Assembly: GCF_015218165.1 (NCBI RefSeq)
Contig: NZ_CP048659.1
Coordinates: forward strand, 620,001 to 684,000
Direction: 5' to 3'
Length of the DNA: 64,000 nt
Source of the DNA: Acinetobacter piscicola
Lineage (GTDB): Bacteria; Pseudomonadota; Gammaproteobacteria; Pseudomonadales; Moraxellaceae
A program made the position numbers and the translations under genes. Every line of letters begins with the position of its first letter. Within the stretch, counting starts at the first letter, position 1. This document shows positions 29,013 to 40,697 of the stretch, one piece after another. A model generated the notes under the pieces. The model was not told where the DNA came from and ran no database searches. It saw only the letters and a program-made list of their open reading frames with translations.

Positions 29013-30326
29013 TTAAAATCTCATTCCGCCTCGATTGCTACGTTTTGCTGAATCATTACTGGTGTCAGAACCATCTGCAATGACCACTTGATCACCTTGT
29101 TTAAGACCACGCATAATTTCAGCAGTGACACGATTGTTTAAACCAACCAAAACTTGTTGACGTTTGGCTGTACCATCTGCTTGCACGACACGAACTATCG
29201 ACACAGATGCTTTGCCCTGATCGATTAAAGCTTTTTCCTCCGCAGTGAGTTCTAAGCGTTGTGGACGGTCTGTTTTGTCTTTCTGAGTTGTTTCTGGTTT
29301 TTTATCGGCATTATTGCGGTTAGCACGTTGTGGACGGTTTGAACTTTGCAATGCAGCAGCAGGAACAGTCAGTACATTTTTTGCTTCAGCAAGGATGATA
29401 TACACTTGTGCCGTCATATCAATCCGCAGTTTGCCATCATCATTTGGGACATCAAACAAAGCATTATAATAAACAGCATTACTTGAAGATGATGAACTGT
29501 TATTTGATGTTTCAGTATTGATCGACTCAGGTGCAGGTTCTACTTGACGTAAAGTTGCGTAACGTTTTTTCTCACTATCACCCAAAGTTGTAAAATAAAC
29601 TTTTTGACCTTCTTCTACTTTCATCACGTCAGCTTCAGAAATTTGCGCTTTGATGGTCATAGTATTGAGTTGAGCAAGTTTTACAATCGTTGGTGCACTT
29701 TGATTCGCATTTACGGTTTGACCTTCTTCCGTGACGATTGCTACGACTGTACCATTCATTGGTGCTAGGATTTGGGTATAACCTAAATCTTCTTTTGCTG
29801 TTGCAAGTGTTAAGCGTGATTGTTCAATTTGTGCATTCATTGCAGTAATATCTGCTTGTGCAGTTTTAAATGCAGCAAGTGCACTTTCATATTCAGCTTT
29901 TGATGTTGCATCCTGTGCATACATATTTTTTTGACGATTATATTCAGCTTCAACTTTTGCTAAAGTCGCTTGTTTGGTTGCCAACTGTGCTTGTTGATTT
30001 TTAATATTGGCTTCTGCCGTTTTTAAATCATTGGTCTGGCGTACTGAGTCAATTTGTGCAATCAATTGACCTTGTTTGACTTGGTCACCAAGTTGAACAT
30101 ACATTTTTTTGACCTGACCTGAAACCTGTGCGCCGACACTGACCATTTTTGTGGCTTCAAGACCTCCTGTGGCAAGGACAGCATTTTCAATATCTCCACG
30201 TACTACTTCTGAGGTGATGAACTGCGGTTTTTCATCTTTTGGCTTCAACATAAACCATGAAATTGCAGCAATAATGGCAATACAGACCACAATTACAATG
30301 ATTTTGGACGGTTTTATTTTTGGCAT
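29013..30326 (-). CDS. macA: periplasmic adaptor MacA
   Basis: A 437-residue membrane fusion protein: N-terminal membrane anchor (about 9-27), lipoyl half-motif KMVSVGAQVSGQVKKMYVQLGDQVKQGQLIAQID, a coiled-coil hairpin (about 95-180), second lipoyl half LGYTQILAPMNGTVVAIVTEEGQTV, beta-barrel and membrane-proximal domains. An Asn/Arg/Lys-rich insertion near residues 330-355 (SNRPQRANRNNADKKPE) is longer than in E. coli MacA. First gene of macA-macB-outer membrane factor; 2-base gap to macB. Confidence 0.93.
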   Translation of the reverse strand: MPKIKPSKIIVIVVCIAIIAAISWFMLKPKDEKPQFITSEVVRGDIENAVLATGGLEATKMVSVGAQVSGQVKKMYVQLGDQVKQGQLIAQIDSVRQTNDLKTAEANIKNQQAQLATKQATLAKVEAEYNRQKNMYAQDATSKAEYESALAAFKTAQADITAMNAQIEQSRLTLATAKEDLGYTQILAPMNGTVVAIVTEEGQTVNANQSAPTIVKLAQLNTMTIKAQISEADVMKVEEGQKVYFTTLGDSEKKRYATLRQVEPAPESINTETSNNSSSSSSNAVYYNALFDVPNDDGKLRIDMTAQVYIILAEAKNVLTVPAAALQSSNRPQRANRNNADKKPETTQKDKTDRPQRLELTAEEKALIDQGKASVSIVRVVQADGTAKRQQVLVGLNNRVTAEIMRGLKQGDQVVIADGSDTSNDSAKRSNRGGMRF

Positions 30327-30424
30327 GATGGTCGCAGGTAAACTAAGATAATTGGTTAAATTATAAGATGTAAATAAGGATAAACAGTGAATTTTTTCAC
30401 AAAGCTAAATGATAATTATTTTCT

Positions 30425-31417
30425 TTAGTGGTTGGTGAATAAGCTTTTTCCACACAGTAGAGCAATCGCTTGCTGGATTAAATGTTCAGGATTTTCCTGA
30501 CTTAAACCTTTAATTGAGGCATCAATGCTGAGTAATAACGCGGGCCATAATAAAAAGGTTTGTGGATTTAAACGGCGTAATGTTTGCTGATAAGTGGCAA
30601 TTTTAGTTTTCCAAATGCCAAGCTGTAAAGCATTTTGCGGCTGTTCATACAATTGCATCAACAGGCGCATTTCTTTACTAATCGTCCATAACAATAGACT
30701 AGGTGCTTCACCTGATTCAAATAAATAATTTAAAATTTTGATGCTTTGAGCAAAATCTCCTGCCAAAAATGCATCGCTTAAGTCAAAACTGTTATAACGT
30801 GATTGATCCTGTAAACATTCATATAGATGTTCAATCTTGATCTGTTTTTGTTCAGGAAATGTATCGGCAACACGCATTAAGCTATTTTTTGCAGCCAATA
30901 AATTATGCTCATGATGCTGTTCAAGCCATAGCCAAGCATCTTGATCCAATTGAATACCCAATTGATCAGCTTCAATGGTTAAAATTCGTTGACGATCTTT
31001 GGGGGAATTGGCACTAAGCTGTACCATAACCCCATTGGCTTCAACGGTTTGAAAGAAACTAGACTTTAAACTATTTGTATCTTGTTTTGGCATTACAATG
31101 AGCAATAAATTATGCTCATTGTGTTGAAGATAATGTTTAAGTTGTTTGAGTCCATTGGCATCAGGCTTAATATTGCCATGCACTTCCACAGCCAAATGCT
31201 GAGAAAACAATGACAAACTATCTAATGCATTAAATACGTGTTTCCAATCACTGACGCTCGTTAAATCATAACGTTGACGTTCAATGTCGTGCGTACTCCA
31301 ACTTTTACGAAAAGCATCGAGTAGATTTTGTTCTAATAACGGTTCTTGACCGTACATAATCCAAGCCCCACGAGCTTCATCAACACGTTTTAAGGCTTGG
31401 AGATAGTCAAGTTTCAT
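30425..31417 (-). CDS. holA: DNA polymerase III delta subunit
   Basis: A 330-residue HolA, the clamp-loader wrench that opens the beta clamp. Family features: MYGQEPLLEQNLLDAFRKSW near the N-terminus, the LLLIVMPKQDTNSLKSSFFQTVE strand, a middle collar helix and the C-terminal helical domain (APSLLLWTISKEMRLLMQL). Follows lptE by 12 bases, the lptE-holA pairing also found after leuS in E. coli. Confidence 0.94.
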   Translation of the reverse strand: MKLDYLQALKRVDEARGAWIMYGQEPLLEQNLLDAFRKSWSTHDIERQRYDLTSVSDWKHVFNALDSLSLFSQHLAVEVHGNIKPDANGLKQLKHYLQHNEHNLLLIVMPKQDTNSLKSSFFQTVEANGVMVQLSANSPKDRQRILTIEADQLGIQLDQDAWLWLEQHHEHNLLAAKNSLMRVADTFPEQKQIKIEHLYECLQDQSRYNSFDLSDAFLAGDFAQSIKILNYLFESGEAPSLLLWTISKEMRLLMQLYEQPQNALQLGIWKTKIATYQQTLRRLNPQTFLLWPALLLSIDASIKGLSQENPEHLIQQAIALLCGKSLFTNH

Positions 31418-31429
31418 AATTAAATCAGA

Positions 31430-31969
31430 TTACTGTGCAGTTTGTGGTGCTGGGTTCAATAAATGTTGCGCTTTAGGTAAACGATTTGCTGAGATTTGAC
31501 GACTAATTTGTTGTGCAATATCATCAATAATAACTTGTTTTAAATACTTTTCTTGTTGATCATCGGTATTGACCGTCGCAACGTCATATTGGTAACTACG
31601 TGATGCAGTCAAGGTACGTGGCTCAGTAATCGCATGACCTTGTTGATCTTCAATTTGAAAAGTCACACTGAGACGTAATAGGGTTTCAATCAATTGACCA
31701 TTGAGTTCATGACGAATCGGTTTGTAATCTAACACACGTAATACATAGGCATCACTGCTATTGCCGAGTTGTACGCCTGATGCTGTCAAATAAACACTCA
31801 GTTTACTTTCTAGATCGTCTGTATTTTTAGGAAGTTGTAGATTAAGTTTGGTATAAACCAAAGGGGTTACATATTGGTTTGTGCCTTTTAAATGGAAATC
31901 ACAACCCACTAAGCCTGCACTGAAACCCAAAGTTAATACAACTGCGGCAACACGTTGAACCAAATGCAT
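31430..31969 (-). CDS. lptE: LPS-assembly lipoprotein LptE
   Basis: A 179-residue outer membrane lipoprotein with lipobox LVGC (VLTLGFSAGLVGCDFHLKG); the plug protein of LptD in lipopolysaccharide export to the cell surface. The body matches LptE (LNLQLPKNTDDLESKLSVYL, TLTASRSYQYD, DDIAQQISRQI). Lies downstream of leuS and upstream of holA on the same strand. Confidence 0.92.
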   Translation of the reverse strand: MHLVQRVAAVVLTLGFSAGLVGCDFHLKGTNQYVTPLVYTKLNLQLPKNTDDLESKLSVYLTASGVQLGNSSDAYVLRVLDYKPIRHELNGQLIETLLRLSVTFQIEDQQGHAITEPRTLTASRSYQYDVATVNTDDQQEKYLKQVIIDDIAQQISRQISANRLPKAQHLLNPAPQTAQ

Positions 31970-32034
31970 GTGGTGTCCTCTGATTTTTCCAAAATGGAAA
32001 ATAATTTAAAGATCTTGGGATGGATTGTAAAGTC

Positions 32035-32061
32035 AAAGCCCGTTGAATGACAACGGGCTTT
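32035..32061 (-). terminator. GC-rich hairpin between leuS and lptE
   Basis: A perfect 11-bp stem AAAGCCCGTTG / CAACGGGCTTT. The T-tail is poor on both strands, so it may only attenuate leuS readthrough into lptE-holA. Confidence 0.5.
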
Positions 32062-32087
32062 GTTAGGGTTTTGTTTTTAGCCTTAAA

Positions 32088-32203
32088 TTCCCTCTCTTTT
32101 TAGGAGATGAGAAACACTGTTTCGCAAGGGGAGAGGTAATTTATTTAAGAACCCTCATCCCCTTGCGGAATATATTCCTCATCCCAGAGGGAGAAAGGGT
32201 TGT
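32088..32203. repeat. long imperfect palindromic intergenic repeat
   Basis: Two arms (about 32088-32138 and 32150-32203) are reverse complements with interruptions. They share GATGAG, CGCAAGGGGA and a terminal CCCTCTC-like block. Each arm also has its own small inverted repeat: GAAAC-ACT-GTTTC in the left and GGAAT-AT-ATTCC in the right. This is the architecture of a REP/MITE-like non-coding element. It lies between the leuS stop and a hairpin. Confidence 0.6.
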
Positions 32204-32210
32204 AAGGATT

Positions 32211-34850
<2,640 letters not shown>

Positions 34851-35012
34851 TTAATAAGAACAAAGTTAAAATGTGTCACACAGCATAGCTTAAAACCTAA
34901 AAAAATGTCAGATTTTCGCACGCAATTTATGTAAAAGGTTGCTATTTAACGCAATGTGTCGATGTGAGTTAAATTTTAAAGAACTCAATCTCTCAATCTA
35001 AAATGACCATAA

Positions 35013-35039
35013 AAAAGCCTTTCATTTTGAAAGGCTTTT
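35013..35039 (-). terminator. terminator of the DUF4124 gene
   Basis: AAAAGCCTTTC / GAAAGGCTTTT 11-bp stem with a T-run on the minus strand. Confidence 0.88.
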
Positions 35040-35066
35040 GCTATTTTGTTTCATAGCATTTTTTAA

Positions 35067-35414
35067 TTATTGCGGTGCGCGCTCTAACAGACCTTTTTGT
35101 AGTGCAGCATTTGCCTCACTTTGTTGGTCTGTATGCGGGACATCATTTGTAGGTGCTGCTGTCGTTGTATTTGTAGGTGCTGTATTTGCAGGTGCAGCAG
35201 CGCTTGCTGAACTTGAAACATTGTGCCCGTAGGTTGTTACCGTGGTTTTGTGCTTTGCATTACGTGGCGGAGGGGTTTCTGAATAATGGGTCGACCCATT
35301 TTGATCGACCCATTTATAATACTCTTTGGCAAAACTTGGAGCAGTCACGCCAAGTGTTAAGAGTAATCCTATCCCTGAAATCAAAGCCATTTTTAATTTT
35401 TTTAGATGATACAT
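35067..35414 (-). CDS. DUF4124 periplasmic protein
   Basis: A 115-residue protein: signal peptide (about 1-29, ending PSFA), then the DUF4124 motif KEYYKWVDQNGSTHYSETPPP, a small beta module with conserved Trp-Val-Asp and Tyr-Ser, and a low-complexity Ala/Pro/Thr/Asn tail. Common in gammaproteobacterial periplasm; function not established. Preceded by AAGG at suitable distance. Confidence 0.82.
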   Translation of the reverse strand: MYHLKKLKMALISGIGLLLTLGVTAPSFAKEYYKWVDQNGSTHYSETPPPRNAKHKTTVTTYGHNVSSSASAAAPANTAPTNTTTAAPTNDVPHTDQQSEANAALQKGLLERAPQ

Positions 35415-35977
35415 ACCTAAACCTTATTACTGAACTTATCAATATTTTAAGTATGCGGTGTTGCAAAGCGACTTAAAATAAAGAAATTGTTATTGTGATT
35501 TTGCGTGCTGTTATTTTAAACAAAATTTTAAAAGAATGCAGATTTTTATCATAAATTTATTAAGTTATAACTATTTGAAAATTTAGTTATAACTAAGTTA
35601 AAAAAAAGGAATAGTTTAAAAAAAATGCGTATGGGAAATAATCAATAAAAAAGCGAATAGAAACCTTGACTTTGCTTGCTAAAACAACAAAAATGCTGAA
35701 ACAGTTTTATATGCTTTTATTCGATCACCCTTCGAATAAAAATATCAAAGCAAGCAATAACGTTTTCTCTAAGCCGAGAAGTCGAACCTAACCGAAAGAT
35801 GTTTATCCCAACATTTTTTAGTGATTTATACAGCCCAAACGGCTGTGTGATGATTTAATTTTTTATTGCTGCAAAAACTATTAAATATGTGTGTTATAAC
35901 AGAGCACACAAATCAATGAATGAAAACACAAACTATGTCTCCCATAGTGTTGTGGAAAAAAGATTAGGGTGAATACG
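35415..35977 (+). promoter_or_regulatory. long structured leader and promoter region of ilvBN
   Basis: A 560-base gene-free stretch. It holds two copies of the 10-base palindrome AGTTATAACT (35563-35572, 35585-35594, 22 bases apart, i.e. two helical turns) and a third core GTTATAAC (35893-35900). There is a nested hairpin with outer stem 35672-35680 / 35749-35757 and inner 10-bp stem 35715-35724 / 35732-35741. Smaller hairpins lie at 35765-35780, 35795-35818 (T-rich 3' arm) and 35830-35846. A 32-codon ORF (35693-35791) is not rich in Ile, Leu or Val. This looks like a regulatory leader; the mechanism is not identified. Confidence 0.5.
35891..35900 (+). promoter_or_regulatory. candidate ilvB promoter -10
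   Basis: GTGTTATAAC offers an extended-type -10 (TGtTATAAC) about 78 bases before the ilvB start. No matching -35 is clear. It coincides with the third GTTATAAC palindrome, so an operator could overlap the promoter. Confidence 0.3.
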
Positions 35978-37705
35978 TTGGAACTTTTATCTGGTGGTGA
36001 AATGCTTGTTCGTGCATTGGCGGACGAAGGCGTTGAACATGTTTTTGGGTACCCAGGCGGCGCAGTTTTGCATATTTATGATGCGCTATTTCAACAAGAG
36101 AAAATCAATCATTACCTCGTGCGTCATGAACAAGCAGCAGGTCACATGGCTGATGCTTACTCACGCGTGACAGGTAAGACAGGTGTTGTACTTGTAACAT
36201 CTGGTCCAGGTGCGACCAATACCGTAACGCCAATTGCGACCGCTTATATGGACTCAATCCCTATGGTGATTTTGTCTGGTCAGGTTGCAAGCCATTTAAT
36301 CGGTGAGGATGCGTTCCAAGAAACGGATATGGTCGGTATTTCTCGTCCAATCGTGAAGCATAGTTTCCAAGTGCGTCATGCAAGCGAAATTCCTGCAATT
36401 ATTAAAAAAGCATTTTATATTGCTTCAAGTGGTCGTCCAGGCCCAGTTGTTGTTGACATTCCAAAAGATGCAACAAATCCTGCTGAAAAATTTGCATACG
36501 AATATCCTGAAAAGGTGAAAATGCGTTCGTATCAACCGCCGCATCGTGGTCATTCTGGTCAGATTCGTAAAGCAATTGATGAGCTGGTTAATGCAAAACG
36601 TCCTGTCATTTATACAGGTGGTGGTGTGGTTCAAGGCAATGCTTCTGCGTTATTAACGGAGCTTGCACATTTATTGGGCTATCCTGTAACTAATACCTTA
36701 ATGGGCTTAGGTGCTTTCCCTGGTAATGATCCACAATTTGTGGGGATGTTGGGGATGCATGGTACGTATGAAGCCAATATGACCATGGCAAATGCAGATT
36801 TAATTTTAGCCATTGGCGCACGTTTTGATGACCGTGTAACCAATAATCCAGCTAAATTCTGTCCAAATGCTAAAGTCATTCATATTGATATTGACCCTGC
36901 AACCATTTCTAAAACCATTATGGCGCATATCCCGATTGTGGGTGCAGTTGAGCCTGTATTACAAGAAATGTTGGTTCAATTGAAACAAATGAATGTTTCA
37001 AAACCAAATCCAGAAGCAATTGCAGCTTGGTGGGATCAAATCAATGAATGGCGCAAAGTTCATGGTTTGAAATATGAAGCAGGTCAAGATGGTGTAATGA
37101 AACCACAACAAGTGGTTCAAGCACTCGATAAAGTGACCAACAGCCAAGCGATTATTACCTCTGATGTAGGTCAGCATCAAATGTTTGGTGCACTGTACTA
37201 CACCTATATTCGTCCACGTCAATGGATTAACTCGGGTGGCTTAGGAACAATGGGTGTAGGCTTACCATATGCAATGGCTGCTAAGCTTGCATTCCCAGAT
37301 CAACAAGTGGTGTGTATTACAGGTGAAGCATCGATTCAGATGTGTATCCAAGAGCTTTCAACATGTAAGCAATATGGCTTAAATGTGAAAATTCTGTGTT
37401 TGAATAACCGTGCTTTAGGGATGGTTAAGCAATGGCAGGACATGAACTACGAAGGTCGTCATTCAAGTTCTTATGTTGAGTCATTACCAGACTTCGCTAA
37501 ATTGATGGAAGCTTATGGCCATGTCGGGATTCAAATTGACCATGCGGACGAGCTTGAATCTAAACTTGCTGAAGCAATGGCAATTAATGATAAATGCGTA
37601 TTTATTAATGTCATGGTTGATCGTTCAGAGCATGTTTATCCGATGCTGATCGCGGGTCAATCAATGAAAGATATGTGGTTGTCTAAAGGGGAGCGTACGC
37701 AATGA
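35978..37705 (+). CDS. ilvB: acetolactate synthase large subunit
   Basis: A 575-residue thiamine-diphosphate enzyme making acetolactate or acetohydroxybutyrate, the first common step of valine, leucine and isoleucine synthesis. It has the catalytic Glu region [14 protein letters not shown]...[15 protein letters not shown], the FAD/central domain and the C-terminal TPP domain. In the TPP motif the usual GDGS or GEGS reads GEAS (TGEASIQM...NN). TTG 35978, 8 bases after AGGG, gives the normal N-terminus [10 protein letters not shown]; a GTG three codons earlier is too close to the ribosome-binding site. It overlaps ilvN by 4 bases. Confidence 0.95.
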   Translation: MELLSGGEMLVRALADEGVEHVFGYPGGAVLHIYDALFQQEKINHYLVRHEQAAGHMADAYSRVTGKTGVVLVTSGPGATNTVTPIATAYMDSIPMVILSGQVASHLIGEDAFQETDMVGISRPIVKHSFQVRHASEIPAIIKKAFYIASSGRPGPVVVDIPKDATNPAEKFAYEYPEKVKMRSYQPPHRGHSGQIRKAIDELVNAKRPVIYTGGGVVQGNASALLTELAHLLGYPVTNTLMGLGAFPGNDPQFVGMLGMHGTYEANMTMANADLILAIGARFDDRVTNNPAKFCPNAKVIHIDIDPATISKTIMAHIPIVGAVEPVLQEMLVQLKQMNVSKPNPEAIAAWWDQINEWRKVHGLKYEAGQDGVMKPQQVVQALDKVTNSQAIITSDVGQHQMFGALYYTYIRPRQWINSGGLGTMGVGLPYAMAAKLAFPDQQVVCITGEASIQMCIQELSTCKQYGLNVKILCLNNRALGMVKQWQDMNYEGRHSSSYVESLPDFAKLMEAYGHVGIQIDHADELESKLAEAMAINDKCVFINVMVDRSEHVYPMLIAGQSMKDMWLSKGERTQ

Positions 37706-38193
37706 GACATATAATTTCTGTACTCATGGAAAACGAAGCTGGTGCGCTTTCTCGTTTGGTGGGTTTATTTAGTCAACGTGGCTACAACATTGAAACATTA
37801 AATGTTGCGCCCACAGAAGATCCAACTTTGTCACGTTTGACATTAACCACGTATGGTGATGAGCACAAAATTGAGCAAATTACCAAGCAACTAAACAAAT
37901 TGGTTGAAGTAGTAAAAGTGGTTGATTTATCAGAGGGTGCACATATTGAGCGTGAATTGATGCTCATTAAGGTTAAGGCTTTAGGTTCAGCACGTGCTGA
38001 AATTAAACGTACAGCCGATATTTTCCGTGCACAAATTGTCGATGTAACACCAACGACTTATACCATTCAGATTGCAGGTACAACTGAAAAAATTGATGGT
38101 TTTATTGACGCACTTGCTGAAAATACCATTCTTGAAGTTGTACGTTCGGGCGTGTCAGGCGTGGCACGCGGCGAAAAAGTTTTAACTATTTAA
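37702..38193 (+). CDS. ilvN: acetolactate synthase small (regulatory) subunit
   Basis: A 163-residue IlvN/IlvH: N-terminal ACT domain ([40 protein letters not shown]) binding valine for feedback inhibition, then the C-terminal domain ([27 protein letters not shown]). It activates the large subunit. Start ATG overlaps the ilvB stop (ATGA). Confidence 0.95.
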   Translation: MRHIISVLMENEAGALSRLVGLFSQRGYNIETLNVAPTEDPTLSRLTLTTYGDEHKIEQITKQLNKLVEVVKVVDLSEGAHIERELMLIKVKALGSARAEIKRTADIFRAQIVDVTPTTYTIQIAGTTEKIDGFIDALAENTILEVVRSGVSGVARGEKVLTI

Positions 38194-38209
38194 TTTATTC
38201 ACCTATACT

Positions 38210-38271
38210 CCTCTCCTAGAAAAAAGGAGAGGCTTAGTTGACCAGTACACAATAAAGCCGTACCAACTAAG
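38210..38271 (+). promoter_or_regulatory. two hairpins in the ilvN-ilvC gap
   Basis: A perfect 8-bp hairpin CCTCTCCT / AGGAGAGG (38210-38232) without a T-tail is followed directly by an 8-bp inverted repeat CTTAGTTG / CAACTAAG (38233-38240 / 38264-38271). Both lie in the 113-base spacer before ilvC. They could be an RNA processing or stability site that sets ilvC level apart from ilvBN. Confidence 0.45.
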
Positions 38272-38294
38272 TTAAAGGAAACAAAAGCATTTAA

Positions 38295-39323
<1,029 letters not shown>

Positions 39324-39350
39324 TTTCTTGAATCGATTGATTTGATTGCG

Positions 39351-39380
39351 AAAACCCACTCAACTTGAGTGGGTTTTTTA
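39351..39380 (+). terminator. ilvC terminator
   Basis: AAAACCCACTCA / TGAGTGGGTTTT stem with ACT loop and T-run. Confidence 0.92.
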
Positions 39381-39394
39381 ATAGATCAAAATTA

Positions 39395-39491
39395 AAGTTA
39401 CGTGCCTCAAAATATAGCAAAGCAATGCTTTACTATATTTTTCGTGCCTTGGATTCAAGCGAACAAAATCGTTGATAAAGAAAAGAACTAA
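39395..39491 (+). pseudogene. ilvC 3'-end remnant B
   Basis: Bases 39449-39491 match the last 43 bases of ilvC (39281-39323) at 39 of 43 positions. Read in the ilvC frame, all four differences are at third codon positions and silent (Ala GCA/GCG, Val GTA/GTT, Glu GAG/GAA, Lys AAA/AAG). Upstream, 39395-39405 also matches ilvC (39261-39271), but a 34-base net insertion carrying a palindrome separates the two blocks. It is therefore the end of a once-functional, diverged ilvC allele. Confidence 0.8.
39401..39449. repeat. 33-base near-perfect palindrome with 7-base direct repeats
   Basis: A 16-base arm (39409-39424) is complementary to 39426-39441 at 15 of 16 positions, with one base between. 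CGTGCCT flanks it on both sides (39401-39407 and 39443-39449). This resembles a tiny inserted palindromic element with a target-site duplication. A decayed version is visible in remnant C (about 39575-39608). Confidence 0.65.
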
Positions 39492-39508
39492 GTTCTAATT
39501 TTTGAGTC

Positions 39509-39541
39509 AAAAAAGCCCTTGTTAAAACAAGGGCTTTTTTA
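39509..39541 (+). terminator. terminator of remnant B
   Basis: AAAAAAGCCCTTG / CAAGGGCTTTTTT stem, T-run; 17 bases after the remnant's stop codon, as in a true ilvC end. Confidence 0.9.
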
Positions 39542-39565
39542 TGTTCTAAAGAAATGAGTATTCAC

Positions 39566-39660
39566 TACATGCTTTAAAACATAACAAAGCAGTACTTTGC
39601 TAGTCCTCGTTCATACTTTGAATTCAAGTAAATAGAATTGTTGATAAAAGAAAAACTAAG
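39566..39660 (+). pseudogene. ilvC 3'-end remnant C (more decayed)
   Basis: From 39618 the sequence follows the ilvC tail with about six substitutions and a 1-base deletion (TTGAATTCAAG, GTTGATAAA, GAAAAACTAA). The Trp codon has become TGA and the frame is lost. Upstream, TACATGC echoes the TACGTGC of ilvC and a decayed palindrome follows. Older than remnant B. Confidence 0.65.
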
Positions 39661-39679
39661 TTTAAGTTTTTAACTTTAT

Positions 39680-39712
39680 AAAAGCCGACTCTATTGAGTG
39701 GGCTTTTTTTTG
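39680..39712 (+). terminator. terminator of remnant C
   Basis: AAAAGCCGACTC / GAGTGGGCTTTT stem with one mismatch and a run of eight T. Confidence 0.85.
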
Positions 39713-39757
39713 TGATAAATTACGCATTATTTTGCTGTTTTTAAATGTGGTGAAATT

Positions 39758-40567
39758 ATGAAATTTAAAATTTTATTGGGCATGGTTGCTATAACATTTT
39801 CAAATTTAAATCATGCTGAAACTGTAATAAATTCAAAAGAGTTTAAACCGCTGAACGAAGTTCGTGTTTCTATGCAACGGATGTTGCGTTCTACCGAAGG
39901 ACGTTATTTTTTAAGTCTGTATGCGGGTATTTGGAATCCACATGCGGTACTGACGGATTTAGTAGAAAATAAAAATATTGCATTTAAAGGCTTACAAAAA
40001 GCAGATCAACTCACGCTAAAGTCAGTAAATTCTGAAACTGATGCAATTGAAAATGGTGCTTATCAGTTGACGGGAACGTTAAATGCAAATACGGGTTATT
40101 TCAAAACTTTACTCTCAGCAGGCGGTGATACTTTTGGTAAAAATATTCAGTTTGAACCAGCTGTGAAAGTGAGCAACAAGCCTTCATTTGTATTTAAATT
40201 TTATAGTGGTGATCAAACGACAACCTATGGTGCGCCTTTACAGCGTGTAGATGTGGTTAATAAAAGTAATAATCAGACGATTCAGTCCTTGACGGGGTTT
40301 GTTGCCTATCCAAAAAGTATAGGTTATATGGATATTAACTTTGATGGTTATTATGATGTCATTTTATCTGATATTTCACAGTCTTATTCTGTAGAAGATA
40401 AGCGTTATATTTATTGGATGTATAATCCAAAAACAGGACAATTTCAGCGTTCGCCACAACTTGATAAAATCATCGGTTTCCCAAATTTACATGGTGAAAA
40501 ACAGCAAATTGATTTTGGAGGTGGTCGAGTATATCAAGTGAAAAATGGCTTATTAAATCGAATTTAG
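39758..40567 (+). CDS. secreted hypothetical protein with DxNxDG motif
   Basis: A 269-residue protein with a signal peptide (about 1-20, cleavage near NHA-E). The C-terminal half holds GYMDINFDGYYDVILSD, a DxNxDG calcium-loop-like motif, followed by YIYWMYNPKTGQFQRSPQLDKI. This pattern resembles XAC2610-type periplasmic proteins (lysozyme-toxin immunity in Xanthomonas) and FG-GAP-like beta structures. The N-terminal half is not recognised. Periplasmic location is likely; function is unknown. Confidence 0.65.
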   Translation: MKFKILLGMVAITFSNLNHAETVINSKEFKPLNEVRVSMQRMLRSTEGRYFLSLYAGIWNPHAVLTDLVENKNIAFKGLQKADQLTLKSVNSETDAIENGAYQLTGTLNANTGYFKTLLSAGGDTFGKNIQFEPAVKVSNKPSFVFKFYSGDQTTTYGAPLQRVDVVNKSNNQTIQSLTGFVAYPKSIGYMDINFDGYYDVILSDISQSYSVEDKRYIYWMYNPKTGQFQRSPQLDKIIGFPNLHGEKQQIDFGGGRVYQVKNGLLNRI

Positions 40568-40593
40568 CTTTTAATTTTCGATAATATGCGTAA

Positions 40594-40622
40594 CCCCTAG
40601 GAGATACTTTATGGTCTAGGGG
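40594..40622. repeat. small GC-rich inverted repeat
   Basis: CCCCTAG (40594-40600) and CTAGGGG (40616-40622) flank a 15-base loop between two hypothetical genes. No T-tail follows; it could be a weak terminator or a protein site. Confidence 0.35.
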
Positions 40623-40697
40623 GCACATGCACAGAGCTCAAGGGATGTAATGAGCATATTTGTTGGTGATTTAAGGCTAAATTTAGGTTAAATTTTT

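Larger units (their letters stand above)
39324..39757 (+). other. gene-free stretch with two ilvC-tail remnants and three terminators
   Basis: A 434-base interval. It contains the ilvC terminator, remnant B of the ilvC 3' end with its own terminator, and remnant C with its own terminator, at a period of about 168 bases. No intact gene. Both remnants carry a related palindrome just upstream of the tail. Confidence 0.8.

Noticed and set aside
35693..35791. 32-codon ORF in the ilvB leader as an attenuator peptide
   Set aside because: No Shine-Dalgarno and no cluster of Ile, Leu or Val codons; kept only as a note in the leader entry.
39444..39491. 15-codon ORF from GTG whose product equals the IlvC C-terminus
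   Set aside because: No ribosome-binding site, and it is fully explained as an ilvC tail remnant.
39324..39757. CRISPR-like array from the ~168-base periodicity
   Set aside because: Only three degenerate units, far too long for CRISPR repeats, and homology is to ilvC.
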